From positions 74,835-112,457 of the forward strand of contig PAQL01000002.1 in assembly GCA_002709295.1 (NCBI GenBank): DNA of 37,623 nt. The letters run 5' to 3'. Both the position numbers and the translations under genes were made by a program. Shown here piece after piece: positions 17,087 through 25,329 of the stretch. Below the pieces are notes generated by a model. The model saw only the letters and a list, made by a program, of their open reading frames with translations, was not told where the DNA came from and searched no databases. This DNA comes from Phycisphaerae bacterium (GTDB lineage: Bacteria > Planctomycetota > Phycisphaerae > Phycisphaerales > SM1A02). The stretch's first letter is position 1. The number at the start of each line of letters is the position of its first letter.

Positions 17087-17535
17087 GATCCCTCTCCATC
17101 CGTCGAGGGCATCCATCGCTGAAGCACCACGAGATCCCGATCCATGCGATCGAAGGCATGGACCCGGACCAGCCGACCCTCGATGGCGGGACCGTCGCCG
17201 AGACGGCGTTCGGCCCTCTCCACCACGACCCTTCGACCGACGTTCGAGGTCATGCCGGGAAGCGGACGCCCCGTGTCGTCGGTCATCGAGCCGGGTGATT
17301 CGTGGTGACCGTTCCAGTCCAGGGGGTCGGTCGACGTGGAGCCGTGGATGATCCGCTCCATCAGGGTCTCGGCCGCCACGCTGCCGGCGAGATCGTCGGC
17401 GGCGACCCGGGCGTGAGCCTGACCCGCGGCGAGGGCGGAGAAGATCGCCGTGACGGCCACCGCCAGCATCGCGGTGGCGATGACGGATTCGATCAGGGTG
17501 AGTCCTCTGCGGCCGCGGGGGCGGTCATCGATCAT
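17083..17535 (-). CDS. GspI-like pseudopilin
   Basis: A 150-residue protein and first gene of the pseudopilin operon. The leader MIDDRPRGRRG is followed by LTLIESVIATAMLAVAVTAIFSALAAGQ, matching the prepilin consensus G|FTLIE with Glu5 present. The body has the short GspI size and a helical spine with a C-terminal strand pair (LVRVHAFDRMDRDLVVLQRW). Gene order I-J-K-H here parallels the minor-pseudopilin sets of type II secretion systems, but no GspD, E, F, G or prepilin peptidase lies in the window. The start region has no obvious strong ribosome-binding site. It diverges from lptF across 228 bases. Confidence 0.85.
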   Translation of the reverse strand: MIDDRPRGRRGLTLIESVIATAMLAVAVTAIFSALAAGQAHARVAADDLAGSVAAETLMERIIHGSTSTDPLDWNGHHESPGSMTDDTGRPLPGMTSNVGRRVVVERAERRLGDGPAIEGRLVRVHAFDRMDRDLVVLQRWMPSTDGEGS

Positions 17536-17720
17536 GTTCGAGCCTCATCATCTCCCTCTCGATCGTCGAAGCCTCCGACGACGGATCCTCATTCATCGCA
17601 TCGGTCGATCCGCGGTGCCCCGGATCCAGGGGTGCGGGAATCGACCTGCAAGGTGGTTTTCGGTCCGTCGGGGAGGTCACAGATCGGGCAATCGGAACCC
17701 CGAACGTCCGAGATCATTCC

Positions 17721-17749
17721 CGGGCGGGTTGCGGCTCGAAGCCCGCCCG
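17721..17749 (+). repeat. Inverted repeat just upstream of lptF
   Basis: A perfect 8-base inverted repeat (17721-17728 with 17742-17749, 13-base loop) ends next to the GAGG block that serves as the lptF ribosome-binding site, with the ATG at 17764. It has no T-tract, so it is not a typical terminator. It may be a leader hairpin or a binding site; function unknown. Confidence 0.4.
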
Positions 17750-17763
17750 AGGACCATGCGGCG

Positions 17764-19356
17764 ATGCCTGGTCTCCTGACCCGCTACGTGGCGGTCGAAC
17801 TTCTCAAGATGATCCTCGTCACCACCGGGGTTCTGGTCACGGTGATCGCCTTCGGGGCGACCGTGAAGCCGTTGGCGAGAAATCTGCTGGGCGGGTTCGA
17901 CATCGTCCGCTACGTCGGTTTCGCCTGCATCCCGATGTTGCAGTACGCGCTGCCCTTCGCGTCGGGATTCGGTGCCACGTTGGTGATGCACCGGATCGCC
18001 TCGGACAACGAGATCATCGCGATGAGCGCCTCGGGGCTGTCCTACCGTCGTGTCCTGAGGCCGGTCATGATCATCGCGACGGCGCTGTTCCTCGTGATGG
18101 TCCTTCTCGTGAACTACGTGGTTCCGATCTTCTTCACGAGGATGGAATCGATGCTCGCCCACGATGTCACCCGCCTGCTCGCGACCTCCGTCGATCGGGG
18201 CGAGGCGTTCGATCTCGGCGACACCCGGATCTATGCCGACCAGGTTCAGATCGAGGAGGATCCCGAGGGGGACGGTGTCGAGAGAAGACTCGTCCTGAGC
18301 GGAGTGGCCGCCGTCCAGAGCACCCGCAGGGGGCTCCCCGAAACCGAGTTCACCGCGGAGTACGCGACCCTTGATCTGTACAAGGTCGAGGGCCGATCGA
18401 TTCTCAAGCTCGTGCTCGGGGATGCGACGGTCTTCCGTTCCGACGAGGAGACGCTGGTCCGCATGCCTGCCGCCGAACCGAGGGCGATCGATCTCGGGCG
18501 GCGATTCGAACCCAATCCCAGGATGATGACCCTCCAGCGGTTGCTCGAGGTCCGGTCGAACCCCATCGACTACTGGAAGGTCCGAACTCCCGTGGACGCC
18601 TTGAGGATCGAGCGCGCCAAGGAGGACCTTCGGATGGAGATCAGGCGGAGGATCGCCTCCCGCGGCACGCTGGACCTCGAGGACCGGGGACGCGATCGAA
18701 GCTGGAGTCTTGCAATCACGCGCGAACCGGGTTCCGACGCCGGTCGAGTCTCCACGGTCCGATTCCGCGACCGGCAGAGGGTGCTGGAGTCGGCGGTCCG
18801 GAGCTTCACGTGGTCGGTGACCGAGCGAGACGGCATCCCGGTGGTGGATATCGTCATGGATCAGCAGGACTCCGATGATCCGGACGCGGAACGGATTCCC
18901 CGAAGTGCGCAATCACTGTCCCTGCAGGGTCACGAGTTCGATCCCGACATCGAGGCCGACACCATCCTCGACTGGGCGTCGTCCGGGGAGGAGACCATCT
19001 CCAACCCCGACGTCGCGGCAAGGGTCCGCAGACTTCTCGATCGATACGTGGACGAGAGCAACCATCTTCGCTGGAACATCGATGCGAGGATCCAGCAACG
19101 AACCGCCCAGTCGATGACCGGTCCACTGCTGCTGATCCTCGGTGCGATCCTTGCCATCCTCCTGCGGCGATCGACGCCCTTGATGGTCTATCTGGCGGCA
19201 TTCATCCCCGCGATCGCGGACATCCTTCTCATCTCCGGTGGAGAGCAGACCCTGCTTCAGGGACCATCCGTCACCGGGTACCTGCTGATCTGGTCCGGCA
19301 ACCTCCTGCTCCTCGTCCTCTGCCTCGTGGCATGGCGGCGGCTGGTCCGCAACTGA
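17764..19356 (+). CDS. lptF: LptF-type permease (YjgP/YjgQ family)
   Basis: A 530-residue inner-membrane protein of the LptF/LptG family, the transmembrane subunits of the LptB2FG ABC transporter that extracts LPS for export. The N-terminal half has membrane segments beginning LLTRYVAVELLKMILVTTGVLVTVIAF, then PMLQYALPFASGFGATLVMHRIASDNEIIAMSASGLSYRRVLRPV, the conserved coupling helix region (E.IAM.ASG.S..R). A periplasmic beta-rich domain and C-terminal membrane segments (GPLLLILGAILAILLRR to VLCLVAWRRL) follow. The periplasmic part is longer than the usual 350-400-residue total, with about 150 extra residues. The start was placed at the ATG where similarity begins, with GAGG upstream. The stop overlaps the lptG start by about 25 bases. 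Confidence 0.85.
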   Translation: MPGLLTRYVAVELLKMILVTTGVLVTVIAFGATVKPLARNLLGGFDIVRYVGFACIPMLQYALPFASGFGATLVMHRIASDNEIIAMSASGLSYRRVLRPVMIIATALFLVMVLLVNYVVPIFFTRMESMLAHDVTRLLATSVDRGEAFDLGDTRIYADQVQIEEDPEGDGVERRLVLSGVAAVQSTRRGLPETEFTAEYATLDLYKVEGRSILKLVLGDATVFRSDEETLVRMPAAEPRAIDLGRRFEPNPRMMTLQRLLEVRSNPIDYWKVRTPVDALRIERAKEDLRMEIRRRIASRGTLDLEDRGRDRSWSLAITREPGSDAGRVSTVRFRDRQRVLESAVRSFTWSVTERDGIPVVDIVMDQQDSDDPDAERIPRSAQSLSLQGHEFDPDIEADTILDWASSGEETISNPDVAARVRRLLDRYVDESNHLRWNIDARIQQRTAQSMTGPLLLILGAILAILLRRSTPLMVYLAAFIPAIADILLISGGEQTLLQGPSVTGYLLIWSGNLLLLVLCLVAWRRLVRN

Positions 19357-20474
19357 GCCCCGACGTGAGTCTCCTCGACCGACACATCTTCGTCCGGTAC
19401 CTCGTGAACTTCTGGCTGTTGTTCGGGATCCTGTTCGTGTTCGCCATCTCCATCGACGTGGTGGTCCAGTTCGACCGATTCGCCGAGGCCGCTCGTCGGG
19501 TTGCCGAGGAGGACGGGAGATCGTTCGTCGTGGTGCTGATCCAGGGAATCCTGGATTTTCACGCCCCCCGGGTCTTCCAGTTCTTCGCCTTCATGACCGG
19601 ACTGGTCGGCATCGCGGCGGCGGGCTTCACCATCGTGCAGATGCACCGCTCCCGGGAACTGGTCGCGATCATGGCGGCGGGCATCCCCCTTCACAGGGTC
19701 GCGGCGGTGATCCTCACCGCCCAGTTCGGACTCGTCATCCTGCAGCTCGTGGATCAGGAGTTCGTGCTGCCACGTGTGGCGTCGAGACTGATGCGGGAGC
19801 ATCGGTCCATCCTCGCTCCGGGGATCAGGACCTTCGAGATACCCCTGATGCGGGATTCGGATGGCGATCTCATGTACGCCTCCTCCTTCGATCCCCGGAC
19901 CGGGGAGCTCGATTCACTGCTGGTGCTTCGTCGTGACGATTCGGGGACCGCGGTGTCCCGGCTGGTCGCCGGTTCCGCGGTCTGGAACGAGGCCGACGAG
20001 TGCTGGGTTCTCGAGGACGGCCGGGAGATGGACATCGTCGGGGGCGAGGACGAGATCGCCGCTCGTCGGGAGGTGGAGACCTGGTCCACCGATCTCTCTC
20101 CCAGGATGCTGCTCGCCCGCTACAGCCTGAACTTCGCCCAGATGCTCTCGCTCTCGCAGCTTCGAGATCTCCGCGAACAGGGCGGGGCCGCGAGTGCGAG
20201 GATCGAGCGGACGATCTTCGGTCGGTTCTCCGGGGCTCTCGTGAATCTGATCGTTCCGGCGATCGTGATTCCGTTCTTTCTCATCCGGTCCCCCGGGCAG
20301 GGGATGCTGGTCCAGAGTCTCAAGGCCGCCGCCACCGGGATCCCCCTGCTGGTCGGGACCCTGGTTGCGATGACCCTCGCGATACCGGGGCTTCCACCCG
20401 GCGTCGGTGCATTCATACCCGTCGCGTTGCTGCTTCCGGTCGCCACGGCACGACTGGTCTATCTGCGAAGTTGA
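19332..20474 (+). CDS. lptG: LptG-type permease (YjgP/YjgQ family)
   Basis: A 380-residue partner of LptF, normal length. It begins with the family's LLDRHIFVRYLVNFWLLFGILFVFAISIDVVVQF, then a segment (MHRSRELVAIMAAGIPLHRVAAVIL) equivalent to the ELTAMRAAGIS coupling-helix signature of LptG, a periplasmic domain, and C-terminal membrane helices with a RFSGALVNLIVPAIVIPFFL stretch. The ATG at 19332 lies 25 bases inside lptF; a GTG at 19365, nine bases after the lptF stop, would still keep the whole first helix and is a real alternative. Its 3' end overlaps the convergent PpiC-like gene by 16 bases. Together with lptF it implies LPS-type lipid export in this organism. Confidence 0.85.
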   Translation: MAAAGPQLSPDVSLLDRHIFVRYLVNFWLLFGILFVFAISIDVVVQFDRFAEAARRVAEEDGRSFVVVLIQGILDFHAPRVFQFFAFMTGLVGIAAAGFTIVQMHRSRELVAIMAAGIPLHRVAAVILTAQFGLVILQLVDQEFVLPRVASRLMREHRSILAPGIRTFEIPLMRDSDGDLMYASSFDPRTGELDSLLVLRRDDSGTAVSRLVAGSAVWNEADECWVLEDGREMDIVGGEDEIAARREVETWSTDLSPRMLLARYSLNFAQMLSLSQLRDLREQGGAASARIERTIFGRFSGALVNLIVPAIVIPFFLIRSPGQGMLVQSLKAAATGIPLLVGTLVAMTLAIPGLPPGVGAFIPVALLLPVATARLVYLRS

Positions 20475-21418
20475 GTCGAGGGATCGCCTTCGAGGCTCCA
20501 CCGGAGGGAGGGATCGAGCGGTTCGATCCCGGCCTCGGGAACCAGGCGACGGGCGAGGCGGTCCATCAGGAGCCTTTCCGCCGCGAGTCGCGCGGACCGT
20601 TCGGCCGCCGCGCGTCCCTGCTCGAAGGTGATCTCGTCCCCGGGGAGTTCCTCGAGGACCTCCATGATCAGCATCCGACCCTCGACGGGGAACGATTCCG
20701 ACAGGGCTCCCGGTTCCAGTTCGAAGAGAGCCCTGCGGAATCCGACCGGCCACGAGGGATCGAGGCGACTGACGGGTGCGAGACGTCCACCGCGCGGGGC
20801 GCTGGCATCGATGCTCGTCTCCACCGCGACCACGGCGAAGTCCTCTCCGGCGAGGATGCGGCGCCGAACGCCTTCGGCGCTGCGGAGATCCCGCAACGCG
20901 ATCACCCGGCAGACCCGTCGGGGCCCGTGCGCCTTGTCCCAGGCGCCTCGGACGACATCCTCGTCGAGCACGACATCGTCGGCGACGAGCAGACGCAGGA
21001 GCGCATTGCGGCGGAGGAGCGAGGCGAAGCGGACGGGGCCGAGGCCTCTGGACCTCCGGAGTTCGGTCAGCAGCAGCTCCGCGCGATCGGGATCACCCGC
21101 CGACAGCGTCTCGACCAGAAGGGCCCGCTCGCGGGCGATCGCGGCCTCGTCGACCTCGATGTCCCGGCGGGCCGCCTCTCGCGCGATCGCTCGATCAAGG
21201 GCACGCTCCCGGACGATGACCGCCCCGGCGGCCTCGAGGAGACCGGCACGGACGTCGTCGAGGTTCATCCGGGTCCGGTCGACGACCGCGATCGGTCGAT
21301 CCGAAGCGATCTCGGTCACGGTCGCGGGGGTGGCGGGAGGCGGGGTCTCGCAGCCGACGATCGCCGGCGAGGATGTGGCCAGCAGCAGCAGAAGTCCCGG
21401 TACGCGTTGATGGATCAT
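20459..21418 (-). CDS. Parvulin-type (PpiC/SurA-like) peptidyl-prolyl isomerase lipoprotein
   Basis: A 319-residue exported protein. The N-terminus MIHQRVPGLLLLLATSSPAIVGC has a lipobox-like IVGC, so it is probably lipid-anchored. After a Pro/Thr linker, residues about 45-165 form an SurA/PrsA-like helical chaperone part (charged helices such as DRAIAREAARRDIEVDEAAIARERALL). Residues about 165-260 fit a parvulin domain: CRVIALRDLRSAEGVRRRILAGEDFAVVAVE, an APRGGRLAPVSR stretch (family GGdLG), FRRALFELEPGALSESFPVEGRMLIMEVLE. Parvulins catalyse proline isomerisation in secreted-protein folding. The ATG overlaps the upstream GT39-like stop as ATGA, indicating one operon. Whether it is catalytically active cannot be seen from sequence. 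Confidence 0.78.
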   Translation of the reverse strand: MIHQRVPGLLLLLATSSPAIVGCETPPPATPATVTEIASDRPIAVVDRTRMNLDDVRAGLLEAAGAVIVRERALDRAIAREAARRDIEVDEAAIARERALLVETLSAGDPDRAELLLTELRRSRGLGPVRFASLLRRNALLRLLVADDVVLDEDVVRGAWDKAHGPRRVCRVIALRDLRSAEGVRRRILAGEDFAVVAVETSIDASAPRGGRLAPVSRLDPSWPVGFRRALFELEPGALSESFPVEGRMLIMEVLEELPGDEITFEQGRAAAERSARLAAERLLMDRLARRLVPEAGIEPLDPSLRWSLEGDPSTQLRR

Positions 21419-23577
21419 GGTGTGGAAGGCTCCTCGATCGCGAGGAGGATCCCATCATCGGGGAGGCGGTGCACGATCCGTGTTCCATCGACCTCCGAGA
21501 GGGCTCGGATGCGCTCGGGCGTGATCGTCGGATCGAGCCAGCCGCTTCTCGACCACACCTCGAGCATGGTGGGGGAGACGATCAGGTGGGTGGTGCCCCG
21601 TTCCCGCAGTCGGTCGATCGCGGCTTGTGCGGCGGTCCCGGCTCCGGTGCCTTCGGGCAGCTTCGCCCAGGTCCGCTCGACCGGGCCGCGAGTCCACACC
21701 GTGGTGTATTCGAGTCGGCCCTCACCATCCTCCGGCCAGGGAAGGTGCCAGGGGTCGGAGACGCCCATCATCACGACCCTCGATCCGGGGGGAAGTTCTC
21801 CCAGCACGAACGCGAGGCCGGCATCGCGACGAAGCTCCTCGGCGGTCGCGGGATCCGCGGTCCGGATCATCTCCGCCACCAGACTGCCGTCGAAGGCTCC
21901 ACGGGCATCGATCGCCCGAGCCGGTCGCCCGTCACGCTCGGTCACGTGGATCGCGAGGGGACCGATCGTCACGCCCCACGCGAGGATGACGATCACGATC
22001 CGACCGGTCCGCGTCGAGGACGAGGAGGCCAGGGCCGCGCCCACCAGTGCGGCCAGCAGGGGGGCAGCGGGCAGCAGGAATCTCGCCTTCCCGTGGGTGC
22101 CGAAGGTCCAGGCGACGAGGATCGTCACGAGGGCGGTGGCCATCGCGATCACCACCCGACGGCGGTGCTTCCGGTCGACCAGCAGCCAGCCCAGGCATCC
22201 GAACCCGATGATCGGGAGCCACAGCCACTGTGGTCGACGGGATTCACCGGCGGGGAGTTCCCCGAGGAGGTCGTCGAACAGGAACTCTCCGAGAAGGCTT
22301 CCGAGGTTCGTGGCGATCGACGGTTCCCTTCGATGGGCGGCCGCGAATCGAGCCATCTGCTCCTCGGTCCAGTCGCCTCGGCCGAAGAGTCCGGCGGCGA
22401 ATGGAAAGACCGGGTTGCCGGTCCATGCGAGGTTTCGCAGCAGCCAGGGCAGGCAGGCCGCGGCACCGACGATCGCGGTCGCAAGGGCGATGGCCGGCCA
22501 CCGTCGGGGGGGGAACAGGACCATCGCGGCCGCGCCGAGGGGGATGACCGCGAGGATGCCGGAGGAGGCCTTGGCCATCACCGCGGCGCCGAGCAGCAGT
22601 CCGACGAGGGCGCCGATCGCGGGGTCGGGAAGCGTGGTGGATCCGACCGACCCTCGAACCAGCCAGTTCGCGGCCGCCGCGGTCAGGAGCATCACCGCGG
22701 CCTCGTCGTAGGCCAGCGAGCCGGTGACCACGACCCAGGGGGTCGAGAGGAGGGCGATCATGCCGATGGCCCGCGCGGACCGCGAGTCCTCGCCGAGCAC
22801 CGCGGTCACCAGATCGGCGGTCGCGAGTGCGGCGATGATCGTCATGCCCGCCACCAGCAGCTGACTGGACACCCCCGTGGAGGCGGGATCTCCGGTCAGC
22901 GACATCAGGTGGAGGAAGGCGGCGGACACCGCTCCAGGCAGTGATCCGTAGGCGTTGTGAGGGGTGTCCACGATCCCACCCGCGTACCACCACTCGCGCG
23001 GAAGCTGCAGGTGGTAGCTGAGGGCGTCGTATCCACCGAACTCGCTGGCCCAGAGCCAGCCGGGGGTCGAGGCGGCCGCGGTGAGCAGGACGCCGATCGG
23101 CACGGCAAGGGCGAGTCCCGGCATCAGCGGACCGGTCCGGTCGCAGGTGGCCCTGAGCGCCCGGACCAGGACGATCAGCCCCGGAATGCCCGCCGCCAGC
23201 ACCGTCGTCCAGGCCACCAGTCCCCGATCCCGACCCAGCAGACCGAGGTCTCCAAGAGTCGCATCGAGGATCAGCAGCACGGCGATGCCGAGTGGCCACG
23301 CGATCCGAATCCCGCCGCATGGTTCGGCATCGAGCCGGCCCCCGGAGCGGGGCAGGAGTCGGATCAGTCCGGTTCCCAGCCCCAGAGCGGCCAGAAGCCA
23401 CGCCATGGCGGGCCAGCCTTCCAGCAGGAGGATGCGGAGAATCGCCGGTCCGCGAGCATTCTCGCCGGGGGCGACGAGGGTACCGAGCAGCAGGATCACT
23501 CCTCCGGCAATCGCGGCTCCGAGGATCGGGCCGGCCGGGATGGAGGAGCGGTTGGGGGCTGGATCCGCCTTCGCCAT
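21415..23577 (-). CDS. GT39/PMT-like polytopic glycosyltransferase
   Basis: A 720-residue membrane protein with about 12 or more hydrophobic segments over residues 15-560 and a hydrophilic, probably periplasmic C-terminal domain (about 590-720). The loop ASEFGGYDALSYHLQLPREWWYAGG resembles the first periplasmic loop of ArnT/PMT/RgtA-type lipid-linked sugar transferases, where an Asp (here in GYDALSYH) is catalytic. Later segments such as LLGAAVMAKASSGILAVIPLGAAAMVL and HGKARFLLPAAPLLAALVGAAL are typical of GT-C membrane cores. These enzymes transfer sugars from polyprenyl-phosphate donors; the acceptor is unknown. It diverges from flgI with an 85-base gap that carries the sigma-54 element on the other strand. 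Confidence 0.75.
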   Translation of the reverse strand: MAKADPAPNRSSIPAGPILGAAIAGGVILLLGTLVAPGENARGPAILRILLLEGWPAMAWLLAALGLGTGLIRLLPRSGGRLDAEPCGGIRIAWPLGIAVLLILDATLGDLGLLGRDRGLVAWTTVLAAGIPGLIVLVRALRATCDRTGPLMPGLALAVPIGVLLTAAASTPGWLWASEFGGYDALSYHLQLPREWWYAGGIVDTPHNAYGSLPGAVSAAFLHLMSLTGDPASTGVSSQLLVAGMTIIAALATADLVTAVLGEDSRSARAIGMIALLSTPWVVVTGSLAYDEAAVMLLTAAAANWLVRGSVGSTTLPDPAIGALVGLLLGAAVMAKASSGILAVIPLGAAAMVLFPPRRWPAIALATAIVGAAACLPWLLRNLAWTGNPVFPFAAGLFGRGDWTEEQMARFAAAHRREPSIATNLGSLLGEFLFDDLLGELPAGESRRPQWLWLPIIGFGCLGWLLVDRKHRRRVVIAMATALVTILVAWTFGTHGKARFLLPAAPLLAALVGAALASSSSTRTGRIVIVILAWGVTIGPLAIHVTERDGRPARAIDARGAFDGSLVAEMIRTADPATAEELRRDAGLAFVLGELPPGSRVVMMGVSDPWHLPWPEDGEGRLEYTTVWTRGPVERTWAKLPEGTGAGTAAQAAIDRLRERGTTHLIVSPTMLEVWSRSGWLDPTITPERIRALSEVDGTRIVHRLPDDGILLAIEEPSTP

Positions 23578-23616
23578 GAGGAAAGCCTACCGCCCAGGCC
23601 CGGGGTCCCGGCCGAT

Positions 23617-23631
23617 TGGCACGCGGCGTGC
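23617..23631 (+). promoter_or_regulatory. Sigma-54 (-24/-12) promoter of the flagellar cluster
   Basis: TGGCACG-CGGC-GTGC matches the sigma-54 consensus TGGCACG-N4-TTGC at 10 of 11 defined bases, with the invariant GG at 23618-23619 and GC at 23630-23631 spaced by exactly ten bases. Transcription would start near 23643, giving a leader of about 20 bases before the flgI ATG at 23663. The window also encodes a sigma-54 activator (9935-11338). Confidence 0.75.
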
Positions 23632-23662
23632 CTCTGTCAGGGGTCTCCCACGGAGGATCCGT

Positions 23663-24829
23663 ATGAAGACGCACTTTCTGCGCATTCGAAGCATTGTTCC
23701 ACTCATGATCGGCGCATGGACCGCGCTGGTCGGTCTCCTTCTCGTCAATCCGGCCCACGCCCAGGACGTCCGTCTCCAGGATCTCCTGCAGTCGGAGTTC
23801 GAGCGACCGTTCACCATCACCGGATGGGGTCTGGTGACCGGGCTCCAGGGCACCGGCGACACCGGCGGCAACTACGCCGCAGCGCTCAACTACATCGAGC
23901 GGATGAAGCGAGCCGGGTTCGTCGACTCGGGAACCCTTCCCCAGGCGATTCTCGACGAGGGCTCGATCGCCGTCGTCCAGGTCTCGGCCACGGTCCCCAA
24001 CCTCTTCGGTTCGGGCCAGTCCTACGAGTGCCGGGTCAACGCCCTCGGCGGTGGAGCCGAGTCGCTCGCGGGTGGAACCCTGCTGATCACGCCGCTGCGT
24101 CGATCCGACGCCAGCATCGACGACACCATCGAGAGCATCGATCTCATCGACGTCATCGGGTTCGCCGAAGGGGTGCTCGAGGTCGAGCCGGGGTCCCCGA
24201 CCCGGGGTCGCATCTCGCTCGGTGCCCGACTGGCCACAACCTCCGCTCCAATCTGGGAGGAGGTCCGAGGCTGGAGGTCCATCACCTTCGACGTGAAGAA
24301 TCCCGCCCATCGGACCATGATGAATCTCGGACGACTCGTCGACGCGGTCAACGAGGAGATGCTCGAGGACGGCTTCGTGGATCTCGCCACGGTGATCAGC
24401 GGCGGGCAGATCAAGGTGATGCTTCCGGAGTCCGAGACCGATTCATTCCGCTTCGCGGGACGGGTGCTCGGCATGTCCGTGGACTTCCGCAACGTCGAGC
24501 CTCCGGCGGAGATCCGCTGGAACGAGTCCGCGGGAGTCCTGGTCATCACCGGCAACACCACGATCCGCGACGCGACGGTGAGCATCGACGGCTTCTCGAT
24601 CCAGAAGATCACGCCGGAGCGGGTCTTCACCCGCGAGAGCCCGAAGATCGAGATGGAGCCGTTCATCGCGATGACCGGGCGGGAGGAGCTCTCCATCAGC
24701 CTGCACACCCTCAAGAAGCAGCTCGACATGCTGAAGGTCCCGGTGCGATCGCAGGCCCGGGTGCTGCAGGAGCTCTGCAACACCGGCCAGTGCAACGCCA
24801 TGTTCATCAGAGCGGGGGCGGACGGATGA
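23663..24829 (+). CDS. flgI: Flagellar P-ring protein FlgI
   Basis: A 388-residue protein of usual length, forming the P-ring bushing in the peptidoglycan layer around the rod. The Sec signal peptide ends ...LLLVNPAHA|QD. Conserved features follow: RLQDLLQ, the signature GWGLVTGLQGTGDTGG, NVAV-type AIVQVSATVP strand, FRVNALG-like CRVNALGGGAESLAGGTLLITPL, and the C-terminal GLDM-like L.KKQLDML and QELCNTGQC end. The start follows CACGGAGGA at 23649-23657, six bases before the ATG. The gene begins a plus-strand cluster driven by the sigma-54 element and overlaps flgJ by ATGA. Its presence implies an outer membrane plus a peptidoglycan wall; flgA and flgH are not in the window. Confidence 0.95.
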   Translation: MKTHFLRIRSIVPLMIGAWTALVGLLLVNPAHAQDVRLQDLLQSEFERPFTITGWGLVTGLQGTGDTGGNYAAALNYIERMKRAGFVDSGTLPQAILDEGSIAVVQVSATVPNLFGSGQSYECRVNALGGGAESLAGGTLLITPLRRSDASIDDTIESIDLIDVIGFAEGVLEVEPGSPTRGRISLGARLATTSAPIWEEVRGWRSITFDVKNPAHRTMMNLGRLVDAVNEEMLEDGFVDLATVISGGQIKVMLPESETDSFRFAGRVLGMSVDFRNVEPPAEIRWNESAGVLVITGNTTIRDATVSIDGFSIQKITPERVFTRESPKIEMEPFIAMTGREELSISLHTLKKQLDMLKVPVRSQARVLQELCNTGQCNAMFIRAGADG

Positions 24830-25329
24830 TGATCGACACTCCGACCAGTCCGATCCTCGTCGATCGGCAGTTGAACATGCCCGGCATGGAACCGGGACGC
24901 GTCGTGGACGCCTCGAGCCGCCGGTTCGAGGGTCCGGGGGGCGTCGAATCCGCCTCGCCCGACCAGGCCGCCTTCCTCAAGCAGATGGCCGGACGGCTCG
25001 GGGCCGATCCCACCGACGCCCGAGCCGGGACCCCGGAGGGGCTCGCCCGCCTGGGCGCAGAGCGGATGGTCTCCACCGCCCTGATCGAACCACTGGTTCG
25101 AGAGGCTCGGGAATCCTCGGCCTCGACCGGGATGTTCGCCCCCGGTCCGGGTGAGAAGCGCTTCGGCCATCTGATGGATCGAAGCATCGCCGACTCCATC
25201 GTGGCCTCGCCGGGATTCGGCGGGGTGGTCTCGATCGAACGAAGGCTGCTCGAGCGGATCAACATCTCCCTCGGCATCCACGAGTCTTCCGGCGCGCAGG
25301 TGTCCGGATCAACGGAGGAACGTTCATGA
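24826..25329 (+). CDS. FlgJ-type rod-binding protein (single domain)
   Basis: A 167-residue protein resembling only the N-terminal rod-binding half of FlgJ. Residues about 85-155 (RMVSTALIEPLVREARESSASTG to FGHLMDRSIADSIVASPGFGGVVSIERRLLERI) match the pattern of the rod-binding domain (F....L..M.KSMRE...GLFG...E....MLDQ..A..IA...G.GLA..I). The muramidase half of enterobacterial FlgJ is absent, as in many non-enteric bacteria where a separate enzyme does the job. Residues 1-80 are Pro/Gly-rich and probably disordered. The ATG overlaps the flgI stop as ATGA. It likely acts as a rod cap or scaffold during rod assembly. Confidence 0.82.
   Translation: MMIDTPTSPILVDRQLNMPGMEPGRVVDASSRRFEGPGGVESASPDQAAFLKQMAGRLGADPTDARAGTPEGLARLGAERMVSTALIEPLVREARESSASTGMFAPGPGEKRFGHLMDRSIADSIVASPGFGGVVSIERRLLERINISLGIHESSGAQVSGSTEERS

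Noticed and set aside
20000-22711. A plus-strand open frame of 903 codons
   Set aside because: Arg/Pro/Ser-rich shadow across lptG, the PpiC-like and GT39-like genes, which have clear domains and coupled starts on their own frames.
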